DNA from: Cephalotrichum gorgonifer
Lineage: Eukaryota > Ascomycota > Sordariomycetes > Microascales > Microascaceae
Reading direction: 5' to 3'
Length of the DNA: 64,000 nucleotides
Assembly (NCBI GenBank): GCA_900312665.1
Contig: ONZQ02000014.1
Location: forward strand, 837,924 to 901,923
Position 1 is the stretch's first letter. Each line of letters begins with the position of its first letter. The position numbers were made by a program, and so were the translations under genes. Shown here piece after piece: positions 41,344 to 53,026 of this stretch. The notes under the pieces are model-generated. The model saw only the letters and a program-made list of their open reading frames with translations, was not told the origin of the DNA and did no database searches.

Positions 41344-43578
41344 ATGGCGACCCTGCAACTAGCTCCTCTGGACTTCTCCTCCACCAAGCACAAGGCTGTA
41401 CAGGATGCACAAAGGGTGCAGCTGTCCATCGAGGCCGAATGTACCAGCTCGGGGAGGACCCCGCCGCCCTACACTCTCAAGGAGCTCATCGGAAAAGGTA
41501 CCTTTGGCAGGGTGTATAAGGCAACTGATAAGTCCGGTCAGGCCGTCGCGGTCAAGATCATAAGCATCGAGGAGGGCGACATACTCGATCCCTCCCGCTC
41601 CGACACATTCCGGGATATCCTGAAGGAAGTCAACACCTTGAAGCTGCTCACCACTAGAGGCGCGAAGAATGTCAACGTCGTCATCGATGCCTTGCTCTTC
41701 GGACAGACCATGTGGATGGTCACGGAGCTATGTGCCGGCGGAAGCGTCGCGACTCTGATGAGGCCGACGGGTGGCCTCCCCGAGAAGTGGATTGTGCCGA
41801 TCCTGCGAGAGGTAGCCGTGGCTATTTACTGGGTCCACAAAGAGGGAATCATCCATCGAGATATCAAGTGCGCGAATATCCTCGTCACGGAAGCCGGACA
41901 GGTCCAGCTCTGCGACTTTGGCGTCGCCGGAGTCATCCAGAGCAGGTTCGACAAGCGCAGCACCGTCACTGGCACTCTCCAATGGATGGCCCCCGAACTG
42001 TTTGACTCCGATGTTTCTTACGGCACCGAGGTGGATATCTGGGCCTTTGGATCCTTGACCTACGAGGTGGCTACGGGATTACCTCCCAACGCGACGACAG
42101 CCATTGACCCCTCGCAGTTCGGAACCTATCTCAAGCAGAACGTCCCCCGGCTGGAAGGGGACCAGTATTCTGCTCAGCTGAGGGACCTAGTTTCCTATTG
42201 CATGATCAACGACCCCAAGAAACGACCTCCAATCGAACTGATCCAGATCCACCCCTACATCTACGGCACTGAGGACACCTACCCAACCGCGTCGTTATCA
42301 AAGCTCGTGAGCGCCTACAGACTCTGGGAGTCGCAGGGAGGTAACCGTTTATCACTATTCGCTGCCGGAGGCGCCCAGGGTCACCTCGACGAAATGGGCC
42401 CAAAGACGGACGAGGAGTGGGACTTCAACGCCGCCGACGATACCACCCAGCCCACTCTCGACGCTTCTGAGACCCAAGCCCTATACGACGTTTACGGCTC
42501 CATAATCGACCTCCCCCCGCAATCTCAGCCACCTCAGCCGCTTCCTAGAAGACGACGTAAGCCTCCTCCAAACCTCCGGGCCTTCAAGGCACCGCTCGAG
42601 AAGGTATTCGACCCTTACACCATAGCAAACTACCACGAGCACGTCAAGGCGTTTTACAAGAGAGAAGTGCGGAGTCCTTCGTCCGACCTGCCCCTCAGAG
42701 ATGACACCCAGCAGCAGCCCAAGCTTAGAGAGTCGCTCATTGACCTGGATGCATCTTTAAAGAGAATATCACAGAAGGCGGCGCCCCAGCTAGAAGGCCT
42801 GGATACGATCCGGCCTGCCGGGAAACCTCTCCCAATCGACAAAAAGGCGGACAAGGGGGATAAGGCGGACGCCAACCGGCGGACCCAAGATTGGACCTTC
42901 CCTGTCATGTCACCCCTCTCTCCGGAATTTGACCACTCGCGCTTCATATCCGAGGAGAAGGATATCTCCAAGGGCAGAGACTATGGCCTCGGGGAGGCGA
43001 CTCCGCGAAAGCCGAACGCGAGTTTGAGTCCGGGTTCGCGGGAGAACCGCCTGTCGGAACTCAGTCTCATCGACCTCGACGCTAGCCTTACCCCGGTGAC
43101 GGGTGAGCTACCGCGCCCTTCCACGGCCGACTCCGACGGCGGTTCAGTGTCCTCGGACCCGACCAAGACACCCTTTGAGTTCGAGACGCACGCATCAATC
43201 GCCAACCTAGCTTCGAACAGGGAGCCCTCTATCTACGTCTCCGTTCAAAGCTCGAGCCTGACCCCCGCTAGTAATTCTAGCGAGACGAGCGCCGGACTGC
43301 CCAAGAGTCAGAAGAGCGGGAACAACCTCTGGTTTGACAAGAGCCTGCCCCCGGACCCGCCTCGCCCGGGCGAGCTTCGGATGCCGCCGGTCCCGAACCC
43401 GCCTTCTGCGAGGGCCCTGGAGGGGCTCGGCTCCAAAGACGAGCTCAAGGCTGACCTGCGCCGCATGATCGCGAGCATGAATAGCCATTTGAGATTTGCG
43501 GGCGAGGTGCTGGAGGAGCTGCCTATTGGTATGAGAGAGGGGGATTTGAGCGGGGGTAGCCTGTCCGGATCAGGATAG
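41344..43578 (+). CDS. Germinal-centre-type Ste20 family Ser/Thr kinase
   Basis: Single exon, 744 residues. The kinase domain spans about 43-300: glycine loop IGKGTFGRVYKA, AVKII with Lys71, HRDIKCANIL with Asp173, DFGVAG with Asp191, then GTLQWMAPEL and VDIWAFGSLTYEVATGLPP. The kinase at the N terminus with a non-catalytic tail, and the WMAPEL substrate loop, place it in the GCK branch rather than PAK (no CRIB or PH domain). The tail is disordered and Pro/Ser-rich, with a repeated SLIDLDASL motif near 462 and 578, and ends in a helix (LKADLRRMIASMNSHLRFAGEVLEELP). Fungal GCKs of this kind (Sid1, Nak1/Kic1, Ppk11) act in septation and polarity networks; which orthologue this is cannot be fixed here. 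The start lies in CCCAATGGCG. Confidence 0.93.
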   Translation: MATLQLAPLDFSSTKHKAVQDAQRVQLSIEAECTSSGRTPPPYTLKELIGKGTFGRVYKATDKSGQAVAVKIISIEEGDILDPSRSDTFRDILKEVNTLKLLTTRGAKNVNVVIDALLFGQTMWMVTELCAGGSVATLMRPTGGLPEKWIVPILREVAVAIYWVHKEGIIHRDIKCANILVTEAGQVQLCDFGVAGVIQSRFDKRSTVTGTLQWMAPELFDSDVSYGTEVDIWAFGSLTYEVATGLPPNATTAIDPSQFGTYLKQNVPRLEGDQYSAQLRDLVSYCMINDPKKRPPIELIQIHPYIYGTEDTYPTASLSKLVSAYRLWESQGGNRLSLFAAGGAQGHLDEMGPKTDEEWDFNAADDTTQPTLDASETQALYDVYGSIIDLPPQSQPPQPLPRRRRKPPPNLRAFKAPLEKVFDPYTIANYHEHVKAFYKREVRSPSSDLPLRDDTQQQPKLRESLIDLDASLKRISQKAAPQLEGLDTIRPAGKPLPIDKKADKGDKADANRRTQDWTFPVMSPLSPEFDHSRFISEEKDISKGRDYGLGEATPRKPNASLSPGSRENRLSELSLIDLDASLTPVTGELPRPSTADSDGGSVSSDPTKTPFEFETHASIANLASNREPSIYVSVQSSSLTPASNSSETSAGLPKSQKSGNNLWFDKSLPPDPPRPGELRMPPVPNPPSARALEGLGSKDELKADLRRMIASMNSHLRFAGEVLEELPIGMREGDLSGGSLSGSG

Positions 43579-45149
43579 GTGGGATTTGAGCGGGGGGGAA
43601 GGTTTGTTACATGTGTATTATATGGCGAGTTTCGTGCATTTGAATTGGTATGCATGGCAGGTAGGGTGGCGTTTCGGAGGCGTTGTAGGTGGGAGCGAGG
43701 AACGATCAGGATCTGGTCTAGACTGGAGGTATGGTTATGAAGTATATGAGAATAGGGAGCTAGTTCAATACCGAGTCACTTATTTCCCCAACTTGAAATA
43801 TTACGAGAAATTGGCTAGGAGGTAAGCATAGCAGAGCGGCCGGGGGAAGATGGTGATGATTTCGTCCGTGGCTATGCCTGCTATCGCTAGGTCGTCACCG
43901 AGCCCACATGTCGAAATAGTCTCGGCATGGTGGCAGAGCCGTAAGCGACGTTTGTAGCACGGGAGCGGTAGACTCCACCCAGTGTATCCTTGGCATTTCT
44001 AGGCTGTCTCTGAGACGAGGTGCGAAGATGAATGGCTTTGTGGGTCTGGATGAGGGAGATTGGTGCAAAGTCTGCGCAACCATCACCAGGCTCTTTCTCG
44101 GAATGCATGTCAAACACACGCTCACCGCCCATTTTCACTCCATTGTCTGCTGTTTTCCTTTTCGCCCCGCGACTAGCCGAATGCGATGCTGGTACTGGCA
44201 CTGATATTGGTATAACTCACAAATGGCGAATATTATACTGCCGAATCCGACCAGTGTGCTGGGTGGCTTATGGAGGCTAGCATGCTACAGCGCTACGGTG
44301 ACATCGGCCTTTTTGATCCTCCGGCGGGCCCGGACAGTTGGAAGAGTTCGGATGGACAGTCAGCCCGCGTTCTTGCTGATTCGGCCCAAGTATCAGCCGG
44401 CAATTTGGCCAAATTCAGCATGTTTCTTCGAACTACCGGCCCCACCAAGCCCAGCTCCATAATGTGGTCATTTTGTTGCATGGGCTCGGTGGGGCGGGTA
44501 TCCTCGTTTGACTTCGACCATGACTGACTCGCAACCGGGACGAGCCATTCGGTGGTTATGGGATACATATTTTGAGCCTGCGTCTCTGTGAATCGCAGAG
44601 GGGGGGAGTCCCAGGGCGGAGATGTAGTATTATGATCTAAATAAGAACAGTTTTACTATGAGACAAGGACAAAGTTCTAATTTAAAGTAGGTTCAAAAAG
44701 GATAGTATATCTTCCCAAACCGTGTTTCCTCCTTGGCACAAGCTGGGCGCAGATGTCAGCCTGTCGCAATTGGTCAAGTGCAGATGTCGGCCTGTGCTCT
44801 TCTCCCAATTCCAGCTACCTGCTTGAAAGGTGCTCCTAATTTTTCATGGGACATGATGGGTCGGGTCGTAACAGATGTTGGTCTTGGAAGCTGCAGCCTA
44901 GGTGGAATGTGCGGCCGTGAGTAAGACCAATGTCACATTCAATCTCTCCGTTCCATAGGGGAATATATATATTAAACAACCAGACTAGGAAAGGATGATC
45001 TCTACGCTTACCAATTACAGGCCCGTGCCATTTTTTAAAGTTTAGGACATCCCCCGCGCCAGGGCCGAATATGGCAAAGTCTTCTCGTTGGTTTTAAAGC
45101 CTCTTTTTAACTGCCAGTTGTCCCTACTCAGGAATTGATCGCTCGCGGT
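43579..45149. other. Intergenic region, kinase to FAD oxidoreductase
   Basis: About 1.6 kb, no gene recognised. A TATATATATT tract at about 44962-44972 lies ~180 bp before the FAD oxidoreductase start and may serve as its TATA element. Confidence 0.5.
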
Positions 45150-46571
45150 ATGCATCTGCCACTCGCTGTTCTCCCTCTCCTCGCCGCGACTTCGGTTGCG
45201 AAGGTGCATCACCCCAGGCGCGAGCCATGTGCAAAGCTCCTAGACCGCGATGTTTGCATCATCGGGGGCGGGTCATCCGGCACCTACGCGGCCGTGCAAC
45301 TGGCGGAGAAGGGCCATTCCGTCGCGGTGATTGAAAGGCAAGATCACCTGGGCGGCCACGCCGTCACCTACACGGACCCAGACACCGGGAAACCAATCAA
45401 CATGGGCGTCATACTCTTCCACGACATCCCCATTGTCCGCGACTACTTCGGGCTACTTGGCGTGGAGCTCGGTCCCGCGGACGCCAGCGGCGGCGCCATC
45501 ACTCAGTACTTCGACTTCACCACCGGAGCGGCCGTCCCTGGGTTTGAGCTCCCAGACCAAGAGACCCTGGGCGCGGCGCTCGCAAAGTACGGGACCATCC
45601 TGCAGGAGCGGTATCCCGACATCTCTCTTGCTTATAACCTCCCCGACCCCGTCCCGGAGGAACTCGTCAGGCCCTACGCCGAGTTTATTGAGGAGCACGG
45701 CCTGCAGGCCATCGTCAACCTCGTCAACAGCATCGCTGGCGGGAACGGCAACCTGTGGGAGCGCCCAGCCCTATTCGGCATCAAGGTGTTCAGCCCGATG
45801 CTCCTCGCGGCTTTCAATAAGGGATTCATAAATGCCGCGTCGGGCGATAACCGAGACCTCTACCGCGCGGCCGAGAAGCGGCTAGGCGACGACAACGTGA
45901 TCCTCAGCTCCACGGTCACCAAGGTTGAGAGGAATTCCAAGGGTGTCAAGGTCACGGTGGACACCCCGGAGGGCAAGGTCACTTGCAAGGGAAAGAAGCT
46001 ACTCGTCGCCATCCCGCCGACGACCGAGTCTCTCAAGACCATCAAGATTAAGTTAACGGAGGGCGAGTCCCGCCTATTCCGCCAGTTCAAGGGCGTCCTC
46101 TACGGATCCGCCGTCGTGACCAACGCCGGCTTTAACGACAGCACCGCGCTGAGCAATATCGGAACGGATAACCCGTACAATCTCATGAGCCTGCCGGGTA
46201 CCTACTCATACAGCGGCGAGTCCGGCACGAACAAGGTCAGGGCCTACTACGGGGGCACCGAGAGCAACATCGGCCTAACCGAGGAGGAGATCAAGGCCCT
46301 CATCACGGGGGAGCTGGATAACCTCGAACGCGCCGGTACCATCGGGGAGGGTGATACCGAATTCGTCTTCTTTGTCAATCACAGCCCGTATCACGTCCAC
46401 GTCGACTCAGAGACTGTCGCTGGAGGATTTTACAAGGAACTTTACGAAGTCGAGGGAAAGACCAACACATTCTGGACGGGGGCTGCTTTTGTGGACCAGG
46501 ACAGTTCTCTGATCTGGTCGTGGTCCGAGGAGTACCTCGTGCCTCTCATCGTTGACTCACTTAAGAAGTAA
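45150..46571 (+). CDS. Secreted FAD-dependent oxidoreductase (flavin amine oxidase-like)
   Basis: Single exon, 473 residues from the ATG at 45150; the frame is open from a TTG at 45135, but that is not a likely start. An N-terminal signal peptide is evident (MHLPLAVLPLLAATSVAK). The mature protein starts with a Rossmann dinucleotide loop CIIGGGSSGTYAAVQLAEKG, then the acid that binds the ribose and the GG motif VIERQDHLGGHAVTY. The C-terminal FAD contact region reads FWTGAAFVDQDSSLIWSW. This is the architecture of flavin monoamine oxidase-type enzymes, a group that in fungi includes the cyclopiazonate oxidocyclase CpaO. The substrate is unknown. Nearby genes give no pathway context. Secretion or ER-lumen location follows from the signal peptide. 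Confidence 0.9.
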   Translation: MHLPLAVLPLLAATSVAKVHHPRREPCAKLLDRDVCIIGGGSSGTYAAVQLAEKGHSVAVIERQDHLGGHAVTYTDPDTGKPINMGVILFHDIPIVRDYFGLLGVELGPADASGGAITQYFDFTTGAAVPGFELPDQETLGAALAKYGTILQERYPDISLAYNLPDPVPEELVRPYAEFIEEHGLQAIVNLVNSIAGGNGNLWERPALFGIKVFSPMLLAAFNKGFINAASGDNRDLYRAAEKRLGDDNVILSSTVTKVERNSKGVKVTVDTPEGKVTCKGKKLLVAIPPTTESLKTIKIKLTEGESRLFRQFKGVLYGSAVVTNAGFNDSTALSNIGTDNPYNLMSLPGTYSYSGESGTNKVRAYYGGTESNIGLTEEEIKALITGELDNLERAGTIGEGDTEFVFFVNHSPYHVHVDSETVAGGFYKELYEVEGKTNTFWTGAAFVDQDSSLIWSWSEEYLVPLIVDSLKK

Positions 46572-49410
46572 GGCGAGGGTGGGCTAAAAACCTGTACAAA
46601 TCCTACATGCCTATACACTACGGAGAGCCCCTCTAAAGGGCATCCTATATATAAGAGAGATGAACTGACAGATAGACAAAGAAGGTATGTCCCAGAGCAG
46701 GTTCTTAACTCTAACAATTTGTTGTGATCCTATCATAGAAAGAGTTCATTTTATCGAACTTACCTACCACAGTTTCCTTTCATCTCTTGAGTAAGCGCGG
46801 TGTAGCCCGCGCGACTAGTTAGTTACCACAGCCCATGTATGAGTCGAACTTGTACAACTCAGGTGCTCCAAGGCCTAGCATTATAGGGGTCGAGCGTGCC
46901 ATTCTTTCGGCCACGAGGTCAGACGCTGCGTGAATCACCCCGGGTATATTGTGTAGACGGGCCTAAGGGGGGCAGACGTATCTTCCCATGCTTAGAACAA
47001 GGGCCCTATCCTTCCTCGAATACTCTCATATTTGGAAATAGTCACTGGCCCTGAGGTACAGAGTGGAGTAGGTACGTAGAGTCAGTCTGTAGAATACCGA
47101 GAATAGTGGACCGAGCGAACGGCAGAAAAACAGTGAAGGAACAGAAGAATAAAACAGGGATAAAGGAGCGAACAAAAGTCTAAAATTGGAGGAGCAAGGC
47201 CATCTGATAGGTAGTCTCAGAAGATAAAGGACCTACAGAATCTCGCCGCTTTCCCGTGGGCTCACCGCATCATCTCGGTCACTGGGACGCTGCGTCCGTC
47301 CAGTTCGTCAAGGCTCCTTCCCCTCTACCCACGGTGTCGGAGTCCCAATCGGGCTCGAGGACTGCTATGCACAGGCGTACGTCCGGCGGACGATGATACG
47401 AAGGCTGGTGAGTAACATAGAGTCGATGATATTATAGTTAGGAATGTGAGGATGCACCCTATTGGTCGTTTATTCTTGCATACTAATGTACCACCGCATG
47501 GTGGACGACAAATAGATGGCGCGTCTAGCTTTCTGGAAGGTCCGCACAGAGCTTCCCAAGCTTCCAAAGAGAATATCACTGTCGGTTTTAATGGGAGCGT
47601 TCGTACAGGGGCAGATATGTATGTGTCTCATGCACATCTAACCTAACCATGCCTTAGATGTAAGTCATTGCGATTGGCGCTGACTTTGTTCGGATCGGCC
47701 CGCCAGCTCTGCGGAGATCGGCTCACGAAGGGGCGGTAGGAGCCCGACATGTGCTGAAGTCTCCCCTTGCTGAATTCGATTCGAAATTGAGTCTGTTTGG
47801 CTGTGAGGCAAACCAAGAGTTGAACGAGTCATTTGTCGTTGCCAAAGAAGCAAAGAGAGTGGATGTCATGTGATGATATAGGTCTCACTATATTAGGTTT
47901 CCTTTCCTGCAATTACTTATGGCCGCTCCACTATCCAAGGCTCCTCTTTCCATATAGAATTTGCTGCCTTTCTCGGACATTTCCCCCCCCTTACATTACC
48001 ATAATTCGGCCGCGCAGAGGCGCTAGGGTGTTGTATCAACGTGATTCAGTCTCACGCCTGATGTTTGGCCGGCCTCCCTTAATACTTGGCAAATTCCTCG
48101 GGTAATCACAACAAAAAGCCCCGGTTTTGACTATTGAATAGTCCGAGCGGGATTTGACCAGATACGAGAGGTTATGCCAAGAAGAATATAGCATCCCGAA
48201 GAAGTACACCGTATTTCTGACCCCGGGCAAGACTACTCGTGGCTGGACAAGCCAGACTGCCATGCGTCTACTCTCAGGGTAACCGAGAAGTATGAGAGGC
48301 TGGCAACAAAGCAACATGCTGGAATTGGGGAATGCATGCACCATGGATAACCGACGACGGCCCAATACGAGGTTTCGAACAAACCCTCCAACCACGGGCG
48401 GGAACGTGACGAGCGGTCGGGACGAAACAGTAAGCCGGAAGAAAGCAAGAGCGGAACGATCTGCATGCTGTCCTCGTATTCCCGTCATGCTTTCCTGCGT
48501 CATCTGCAGGAGGAGGATTTAAGAAATCTGACCCACTTTATTATGGCCGACGGCGCCACCGCCAAAAGTACCCCAGAATATACCCCAGGTTAGGTAGTAG
48601 TAGTCTGAGAAGACGACCCATCGAATACGGGCAAGGTCATACGCCCCGCGCCACCTAATCCTCCCCCTACATATTAATGCTCAGACCACCAATGGCCCCA
48701 TTTCTCACGCGAAGCTAGACAAAAGTCGGCCGCCTAGTTCGTATTATATTGATTACTCCACGAGATCCGCCAAACCCGGTCTCCGGGAGACGGCCCCGCT
48801 GTAGATCGACGATCTTAGCTTCCCTTTTCAGCCTCCCCACCGGCATTTGACGAAGAAAGAGCTTATACGGAGTATATTTTTAGATACGAGGGATCTCTTC
48901 ATGTAGACCAGCGTCAGCCAAGCGCGTGGCGTGTACTATGTAGAGGCCAGAGGCAGTGACTCGGATAAACTATCATCAAAGTAACGTCACAAGAGGGGCT
49001 GATACGACGCCCTCCCATCTTATGTCGTGTCGACGCAGTGGCCGGCAGGGCCGGCAAGAAAAAGGCTACCGCAGAGTGCCTGACCGACTTTGAAAGCCCA
49101 ACTTTGATTTTCTAGTGGCCGAGAGGGGAGAGCCGGACTGGGGACCGCAAAGGCAGCTGTGGGGATGAGACAATAATACTGAGATAATTATACGGGATTC
49201 AGCTCGCATGTCATAAGAAGCAGTAATACGTACCCTTCACGAACGGAATCAAAAGTATATAAAAGCGAGCAGCTTCTACCCTTTCAAGCTTCCCCCGTCT
49301 CATCATCCTCATCAGTCGCAAACACAAGCCTCATACAACTAACTAAAAACACTAAAACAACACCAGCCTACCTTTCCAACTCCCCTCCAAATAAATCACC
49401 ACCACCCAAA
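46572..49410. other. Gene-poor region (2.8 kb)
   Basis: No gene recognised on either strand; frames up to 155 codons show no domain features. The last ~160 bp contain the promoter and leader of the BYS1-like gene. TACGGAGTA occurs at 48866. Confidence 0.55.
49256..49264 (+). promoter_or_regulatory. TATA box of the BYS1-like gene
   Basis: TATATAAAA 147 bp before the start codon, followed by a CT-rich stretch and CATCATCCTCATCAG, a typical fungal transcription start context. TATA promoters of this kind often mark strongly regulated secreted-protein genes. Confidence 0.7.
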
Positions 49411-49869
49411 ATGCGTCTCTCCTTCGCCGTCGTCGCCCTCTCCGCCGCCACGGCAGTCACCGCGGTCGGCAAGGCCACCGTCAAGAACAGCTGCGGCTTC
49501 CCCGTCTACCTCTGGTCCGTCGGAAGCCAGGTGTCGGACAAGGGCGCCATCCAGCCCGGCAAGTCCTACTCCGAGGTGTATGAGCGCGACCCCGTCACGG
49601 GCGGCCGCTCCCTGAAGATCACCACCGTGAAGGACGGCCTCTACAACGGTGCCCCCCAGACCAACTTCGCCTACACCCTCGACCCCTCGCAGGTCTGGTA
49701 CGACCTGAGCGACGTCTTCGGAGACGCCTTCGCGGGCCACAAGCTCGCCGTCGTGCCTAACAATGCCAACTGTCAGAGCATTGTCTGGCCGAACGGCGTC
49801 CCGCCTGCCGGGAGCCAGGTGAAGGTCTGCACGTCAAGTGCTGATGTTACTCTTACCCTCTGCGCCTAA
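49411..49869 (+). CDS. BYS1-like small secreted protein
   Basis: Single exon, 152 residues. A signal peptide (MRLSFAVVALSAATAVTAV) is followed by a compact beta-rich domain that begins ATVKNSCGFPVYLWSVGS and ends in VTLTLCA. Four cysteines (SCGF, NCQS, KVCTS, TLCA) could form two disulfides. The CGFPVYLWSV start and overall length match the BYS1 family, first seen as a yeast-phase protein of Blastomyces, with a thaumatin-like beta fold suggested for the group; function unknown. It has high GC at third positions, an A-rich leader with AAAATGCGT context and a clear TATA box, all signs of strong expression. No sign of transfer. Confidence 0.88.
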   Translation: MRLSFAVVALSAATAVTAVGKATVKNSCGFPVYLWSVGSQVSDKGAIQPGKSYSEVYERDPVTGGRSLKITTVKDGLYNGAPQTNFAYTLDPSQVWYDLSDVFGDAFAGHKLAVVPNNANCQSIVWPNGVPPAGSQVKVCTSSADVTLTLCA

Positions 49870-51006
49870 GAGCTGGGTGAGCGGAGTTTGAGATTCCTGG
49901 TGAGGATGATGAGGATATGACCTATAACTAGAAATATAATATAACATGTGGACATCCACCTCTCGTTGCTCTGTACTCTTACAATACCATTACCGCCCCG
50001 TCCCACCTGGTCCCGTTTATTGTTCCTTTGGATATGATCTAGCTCAGTGACACTGCTCTACTACGAATTTGTACCTTTCAGATGCATTTTATCACCGGGG
50101 GTTACCCACGCAAGTACCGGAACCCAGATATGCTCCCCTCCCTCCCTCCCGTCCACAAATGAAAAAGAAGATCATGGCGGGCGATAGACGATGTATAAGT
50201 ATCCTTTTTCTACGTTCCCACCAGTACTAGCGGCGGACCTCATAGAGGTACTAGAGCGGGCGCCGCCATGCAAAAAAGTAATTCCGTAGCGAAACTTAGC
50301 CGCTTATCCGCCGAGCCCGGTCTCACTCGACTTTTCGATCCGCAGGGCATCTCGTACTGGTCGTAACATCGGTGCAAAGGGGCTTGCCGGAAACAAATTA
50401 ATTCCTCAACTAACTCTCCGCTGGGCTAAAGGTCTCCTCCATGCAACACTGTGGTTTCTAGCTTAGTGTCCAGGAGGGCATAGGAGAGGGTGCTCGAGCA
50501 TATGCTTGATTTCGGTCCCCACGGCCTACATAGTATGAATGCAATACGTGACTTGAATCTTGGCCGATATAGAGCTTCTTTCGACTTGATTACACCCCAT
50601 CAGGAGTGACCATGATATTTCTTTTAGTTACTCTGCCTAGTTGTTAGACCTATTTCCAGTCGCGCAACATTTCATGAGGGAAAGCCAGCTGTGATAACTC
50701 TTACTTGGTTTGGAACACAATACTTCACTAATAGTACGTGATTGGGGACATGGCGGAATAGCTGTGAATGCAGGAGTTGGGAAAGACCTCCCGAACCAAG
50801 TTCTTCGTAGGAATCGCCACAGGACGACTTTGGTTTATTTCACTGGTATCTAAACTATGACTAAAACGCCGCTGGCCAATATTCAAGGTATGCAAGGAAA
50901 TGTATTTCGGTACTTTTTCAAATGAAATGCACGCTAATTAATGTATCAACCCAACCCGGCCCATTTAATAATACTCGCGGCCCTTTGTAAGATATGTGTG
51001 TTTCGA
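49870..51006. other. Intergenic region, BYS1-like gene to phosphate transporter
   Basis: 1.1 kb between two convergent stop codons. AT-rich in its right half. No gene recognised. Confidence 0.6.
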
Positions 51007-53026
51007 TTAACCCCAGTGAGGAGTGTTGACGGCCAGGGCCATGAGGCCACCGCCGATGAGACCAGCGATGGGGATAGTCATGACCCAGGAGAAGAAGAGA
51101 AGGCCAAGTCGCTTCCAGTTCACAGCCTTCAGGCTTCCGTTGCAGAGACCGACACCAATGGTCGCGCCAGTAATGCACATGGAAGTCGAGACGGGGAGGG
51201 CGTACTGGGAGAAGATAAGGATAGTGATGGCGGCACCCATCTCCATGGAAGAACCACGGCTGGGGGAGTGGTAAGTGAGCTTGTTGCCCATGACTGTGAG
51301 TAGAGTAAGTTAGCCAATATGTCCTAAGAAAAAGACGCCAAACAACTTTTAGCTTTGAGATAAGTAGGAGAAACTAACCCTTCATGATGTTGTAGCCGTA
51401 GGTGATGAAGCCGATGCAGATCATAGCGGCAGTGACACCCAGCTGCCAGTAGGGCACGGGGGCCTTGGAGGCGCTAGGGCGGCCGGTAGACCAAGCGGAG
51501 TACATACCAGCCCAGACACCGACGGCGTTACCGACATCGTTGGCACCGTGAGCGAAGGAGGCAGTGCAGGCAGTGATGACCTGTACGTAGGAGTAGAGAT
51601 GCTCGACCTCGTTGGAGTACTTGGGGGCATAGCTGTAGACACGCTCCATGCGGCGACCCTCGGGCGAACCGCTGATACCGATCTGGGAGGTGTGGATGTC
51701 GTAGTGGGTACCGTAGAGGAGGGCAACGACAATCTGGGCAGGGACGCGCTTGATAAGGGCGATGAGGTTGTGGGTCTCGTGGATGGAGCCAGCGCCGAGC
51801 TGGTTGTTGTGGAGGGTGCGCATGGCCCATCCAAGCGGGCCCTTGGTCTTGCGAAGGTTGGCATGGTGGCGCTCCTGAGCGTCCGCGAGGAGCTGCTTGT
51901 ACTGCTCGTTGGTGACCTCCATGGGAGCGGCGCCCTTCTCCTGGTCATGCGACGAAGCATTGGACGAAGGCGCGACAGGGGCGATCTTGTCGCCGGTGAC
52001 GGTCTTCTCCGAAGAGATCACTCCAGGGGCGGTCGAGTCGCTGTCAGAGGAGCTCGCCTGGATCACGGCATAATCAGGGACGTCGGCCTTCAGGTTATCG
52101 GAGTCGGCAGGCGCAGGACGCTTGAAGAGAAGCGGGCCCTGGAGGATCATCCAGAACTTGAGGTTCTGGTCCTTCTTGATAACCTTGGCGTGGACGTAGG
52201 GGACGAAGAAGAGGGCGGCCAGGATGCAGAGGCCGAAACCAACGCCGAGCGAGACGGACGCGATGTACCAGGCGGGCTTCTTGTCGAGGCCGAGCCTAGG
52301 CGAACCCTTGTAGACGACGGAGAGTGTGCAGACCGTGCCGGCAATGAGGAAGAAGAAAGGCGAGGTCCAGACGGCCCAGGGGAGGGGGTTCTGGCGCCTG
52401 TGGACAAGAAACTTGATGAGCATGAAGATGATGGCACCGAAGCAGCCGGAGATCACGGGGGCCATGGCCAGGCCGGCGAAGATGGCACCGAGACCCGAAC
52501 CCTTGCTCCAGCCCCACTGGACCTTGCTGGCACCAACGGCAGCGACACCAACACCAGCGAGCGACGAGACGAGAGAGTATGTGGACGAGACGTGGGCGGA
52601 GTTTCGCGTGCACCACATGACCCAGGTGGCGGCACCGGCGGAGGCGCAGGCGAAGGCGAGGAGCTGGACACCGGCGTTGTCGCCGAAGGATTCGGAGGGG
52701 ATGATACCGTTCTTGATGGTCGAGGCGGTTCGGGCACCGACGGCGAGGGCGCCGGTCAACTCGAAGACTGTGCAGAGGACCATGGCCTGGCGGTAGGTGA
52801 CGGACCGCGACGAGACGCTGGTGGCCCAGGCGTTGGCAACATCGTCTACGCGGTTACACGGTTAGCTACTCCGAATCTTGGTCCTCTGACTACGCGTACC
52901 GCGACACGAAGACCGGTGATGGTGGCATAGGGAGGTGAAGAACGTACTGGCTCCGTTGTTGAATGCCTCGAGCAGGGCAAAGATGGTGCCGATGGCGAAC
53001 ACATAGGTATAGGCTTCGAGGGCCAT
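51007..53026 (-). CDS. PHO89: Sodium/phosphate symporter, PiT family (pho-4/Pho89)
   Basis: High-affinity Na+-coupled phosphate uptake at the plasma membrane. Exons 53026-52948, 52845-51379 and 51293-51007 (introns 102 and 85 bp, donors GTACGT and GTTAGT) give 610 residues, close to Neurospora PHO-4. Both inverted-repeat signatures are intact: GANDVANAWATSVSSRSVT at ~25-43 and AHGANDVGNAVGVW in the C-terminal half. About ten to twelve hydrophobic helices flank a large hydrophilic loop (about 285-400) rich in Ser, Asp and Lys. The start gives MALEAYTYVFAIGTIFALLEA with no leader peptide, as in the family. In Neurospora this gene is turned on by the bHLH factor NUC-1 under phosphate limitation (known); CACGTG motifs occur 0.8-2.5 kb upstream here, which fits but is not proof. 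Confidence 0.95.

Noticed and set aside
48036..48503. 155-codon minus-strand frame in the 46.6-49.4 kb desert
   Set aside because: No start context, no domain, composition like its surroundings.
51548..52930. 460-codon open frame antisense to the phosphate transporter
   Set aside because: It mirrors the sense exons. Strong C/G third-position bias in the real gene removes stops from the opposite strand. The translation is Gly/Val/Asp-rich with no domain.
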